Assembly (NCBI GenBank): GCA_900771035.1
Contig: CAAGML010000080.1
Span: forward strand, 1 to 8,372
Length of the DNA: 8,372 nucleotides
Direction: 5' to 3'
From: Bacteroidales bacterium
Lineage (GTDB): Bacteria; Bacteroidota; Bacteroidia; Bacteroidales; Paludibacteraceae
Positions 7,943-8,372 of the stretch are shown here, piece by piece. Numbering within the stretch: position 1 is the stretch's first letter; each line of letters begins with the position of its first letter. The translations under genes and the position numbers were made by a program. The notes beneath the pieces were generated by a model. The model did not search any database. It had not been told where the DNA came from and saw only the letters and a list, made by a program, of their open reading frames with translations.

Positions 7943-7981
7943 ATGTTTTTGGCGAAAAGTGTCAGGAATCTCAAAATGTTT
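7934..7981. repeat. 33-bp-spaced direct repeat overlapping the ATPase promoter
   Basis: AATCTCAAAATGTTT occurs at 7934-7948 and exactly again at 7967-7981, a 33-base period. The first copy includes the -33 element; the second lies just upstream of the promoter. Possible uses are a regulator-binding tandem site or a remnant of a small tandem repeat. Confidence 0.6.
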
Positions 7982-7999
7982 GTCGGAAACCTGAAAACT

Positions 8000-8135
8000 G
8001 TCTGATTGGGATTAGTCTCAACAAAGGAGGGATATAACTGACGAGACATATATTCCTCAGAGACGGAGCGGACTCCGTTTTTACAGGGGTTAATGAGTAA
8101 TATCCCTCCTTTGTTGAGACTCTTCTCAATCAGGC
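8000..8135. repeat. 136-nt long imperfect hairpin
   Basis: A perfect 22-bp inverted repeat (8014-8035 with 8100-8121) is extended outward, after a 2x2 mismatch, by 12 more pairs including two G-U (8000-8011 with 8124-8135). It extends inward, after one mismatch, by three pairs. The 56-base apical region holds another hairpin: 8061-8068 pairs with 8073-8080 around CGGA, followed by T residues. It lies upstream of the ATPase promoter and immediately before the right 18-bp repeat. It has no credible coding content. Confidence 0.85.
8061..8082 (+). terminator. Terminator-like hairpin in the apex of the long hairpin
   Basis: Six Watson-Crick pairs ACGGAG/CTCCGT (8063-8068, 8073-8078) around CGGA are extended by two weaker pairs. 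A run of five T at 8078-8082 starts inside the stem and runs just past it. It resembles a short intrinsic terminator on the + strand, but it is nested in a larger structure and no upstream + strand gene is evident. Confidence 0.35.
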
Positions 8136-8153
8136 TGCAAACTCCAAGCGCTG
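8136..8153 (-). repeat. Right copy of 18-bp inverted repeat flanking the ATPase gene
   Basis: TGCAAACTCCAAGCGCTG is the exact reverse complement of 6444-6461. It sits directly between the foot of the 136-nt hairpin and the first 68-bp tandem unit. Confidence 0.85.
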
Positions 8154-8372
8154 AAAAATCGTGCAAACGAAAGCAGAAATGAAGCTTGCTTCAGTTATGC
8201 TGAGAGCAGCCGATTTTATCTAAAAATCGTGCAAACGAAAGCAGAAATGAAGCTTGCTTCAGTTATGCTGAGAGCAGCCGATTTTATACAAAAATCGTGC
8301 AAACGAAAGCAGAAATGAAGCTTGCTTCAGTTATGCTGAGAGCAGCCGATTTTATCTAAAAATCGTGCAAAC
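8154..8372. repeat. Tandem array of 68-bp palindromic units (runs off the window)
   Basis: Three full units (8154-8221, 8222-8289, 8290-8357) and 15 bases of a fourth are present. Units 1 and 3 are identical; unit 2 ends TATAC instead of TATCT. Each unit can fold. AAAATCG near the start pairs with CGATTTT near the end. In the centre TGAAGC-TT-GCTTCA forms a hairpin that extends outward with mismatches to GCA/TGC. The period of 68 is not a multiple of three, there are no differing spacers, and stops interrupt the frames. It is therefore neither a protein repeat nor a CRISPR array. Confidence 0.95.

Noticed and set aside
7891..8166. Leftward 91-codon open frame upstream of the ATPase gene
   Set aside because: It starts with TTG inside a 68-bp repeat unit, consists mostly of the long hairpin's arms and the direct repeats, and covers the ATPase promoter. 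No family is recognised.
8182..8223. Small peptide within each repeat unit (MKLASVMLRAADFI)
   Set aside because: The frame changes from unit to unit because 68 is not divisible by three, no promoter or ribosome site is seen, and the sequence is explained by the palindromic repeat.
8154..8372. CRISPR array
   Set aside because: The 68-bp units are contiguous and identical with no unique spacers, and no cas gene is present.

Overview
The window looks like a chromosome segment from a Bacteroidales bacterium, probably Prevotellaceae or a close relative. Two things point there. The protein variants of RecN, DprA, ABC-F and the RsmF-type methyltransferase are the Bacteroidetes kind. Two promoters also fit the Bacteroidetes sigma-ABfr pattern (TTTG, 19-20 bases, TAnnTTTG), one before the tRNA and one before the leftward ATPase gene. 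Shine-Dalgarno sequences are essentially absent, as is usual in this phylum. Species assignment is inference.

Left part (about 1-6049): a tightly packed rightward operon, recN - dprA - ABC-F ATPase - rsmF-like. Genes overlap or touch: recN and dprA overlap by 17 bp, dprA and the ABC-F gene are 1 bp apart, and the ABC-F stop and the rsmF-like start share an ATGA. RecN (break repair) and DprA (loading RecA on single-stranded DNA) handle DNA. The ABC-F protein and the rRNA methyltransferase serve the ribosome. These are housekeeping genes with all key motifs intact. The operon promoter lies upstream of the window.

Middle (6050-6390): a 220-bp AT-rich spacer, then a tRNA-Phe(GAA) gene with its own good promoter and a strong intrinsic terminator.

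Right part (about 6388-8372): an accessory-looking region. A leftward gene encodes an AAA_14/DUF4143 ATPase with a C-terminal PD-(D/E)XK-like motif. Around it is much unexplained structure: a foldable element with a perfect 8-bp hairpin between the tRNA terminator and the ATPase stop; a perfect 18-bp inverted repeat pair flanking the ATPase gene; a promoter with operator-like repeats; a 136-nt hairpin with about 37 bp of stem; and a perfect or near-perfect tandem array of 68-bp palindromic units running off the right edge. The most interesting hypothesis is that this is a composite repetitive or mobile cassette beside a tRNA gene, with the ATPase as passenger or partner. No transposase or integrase is visible, so this is unproven.
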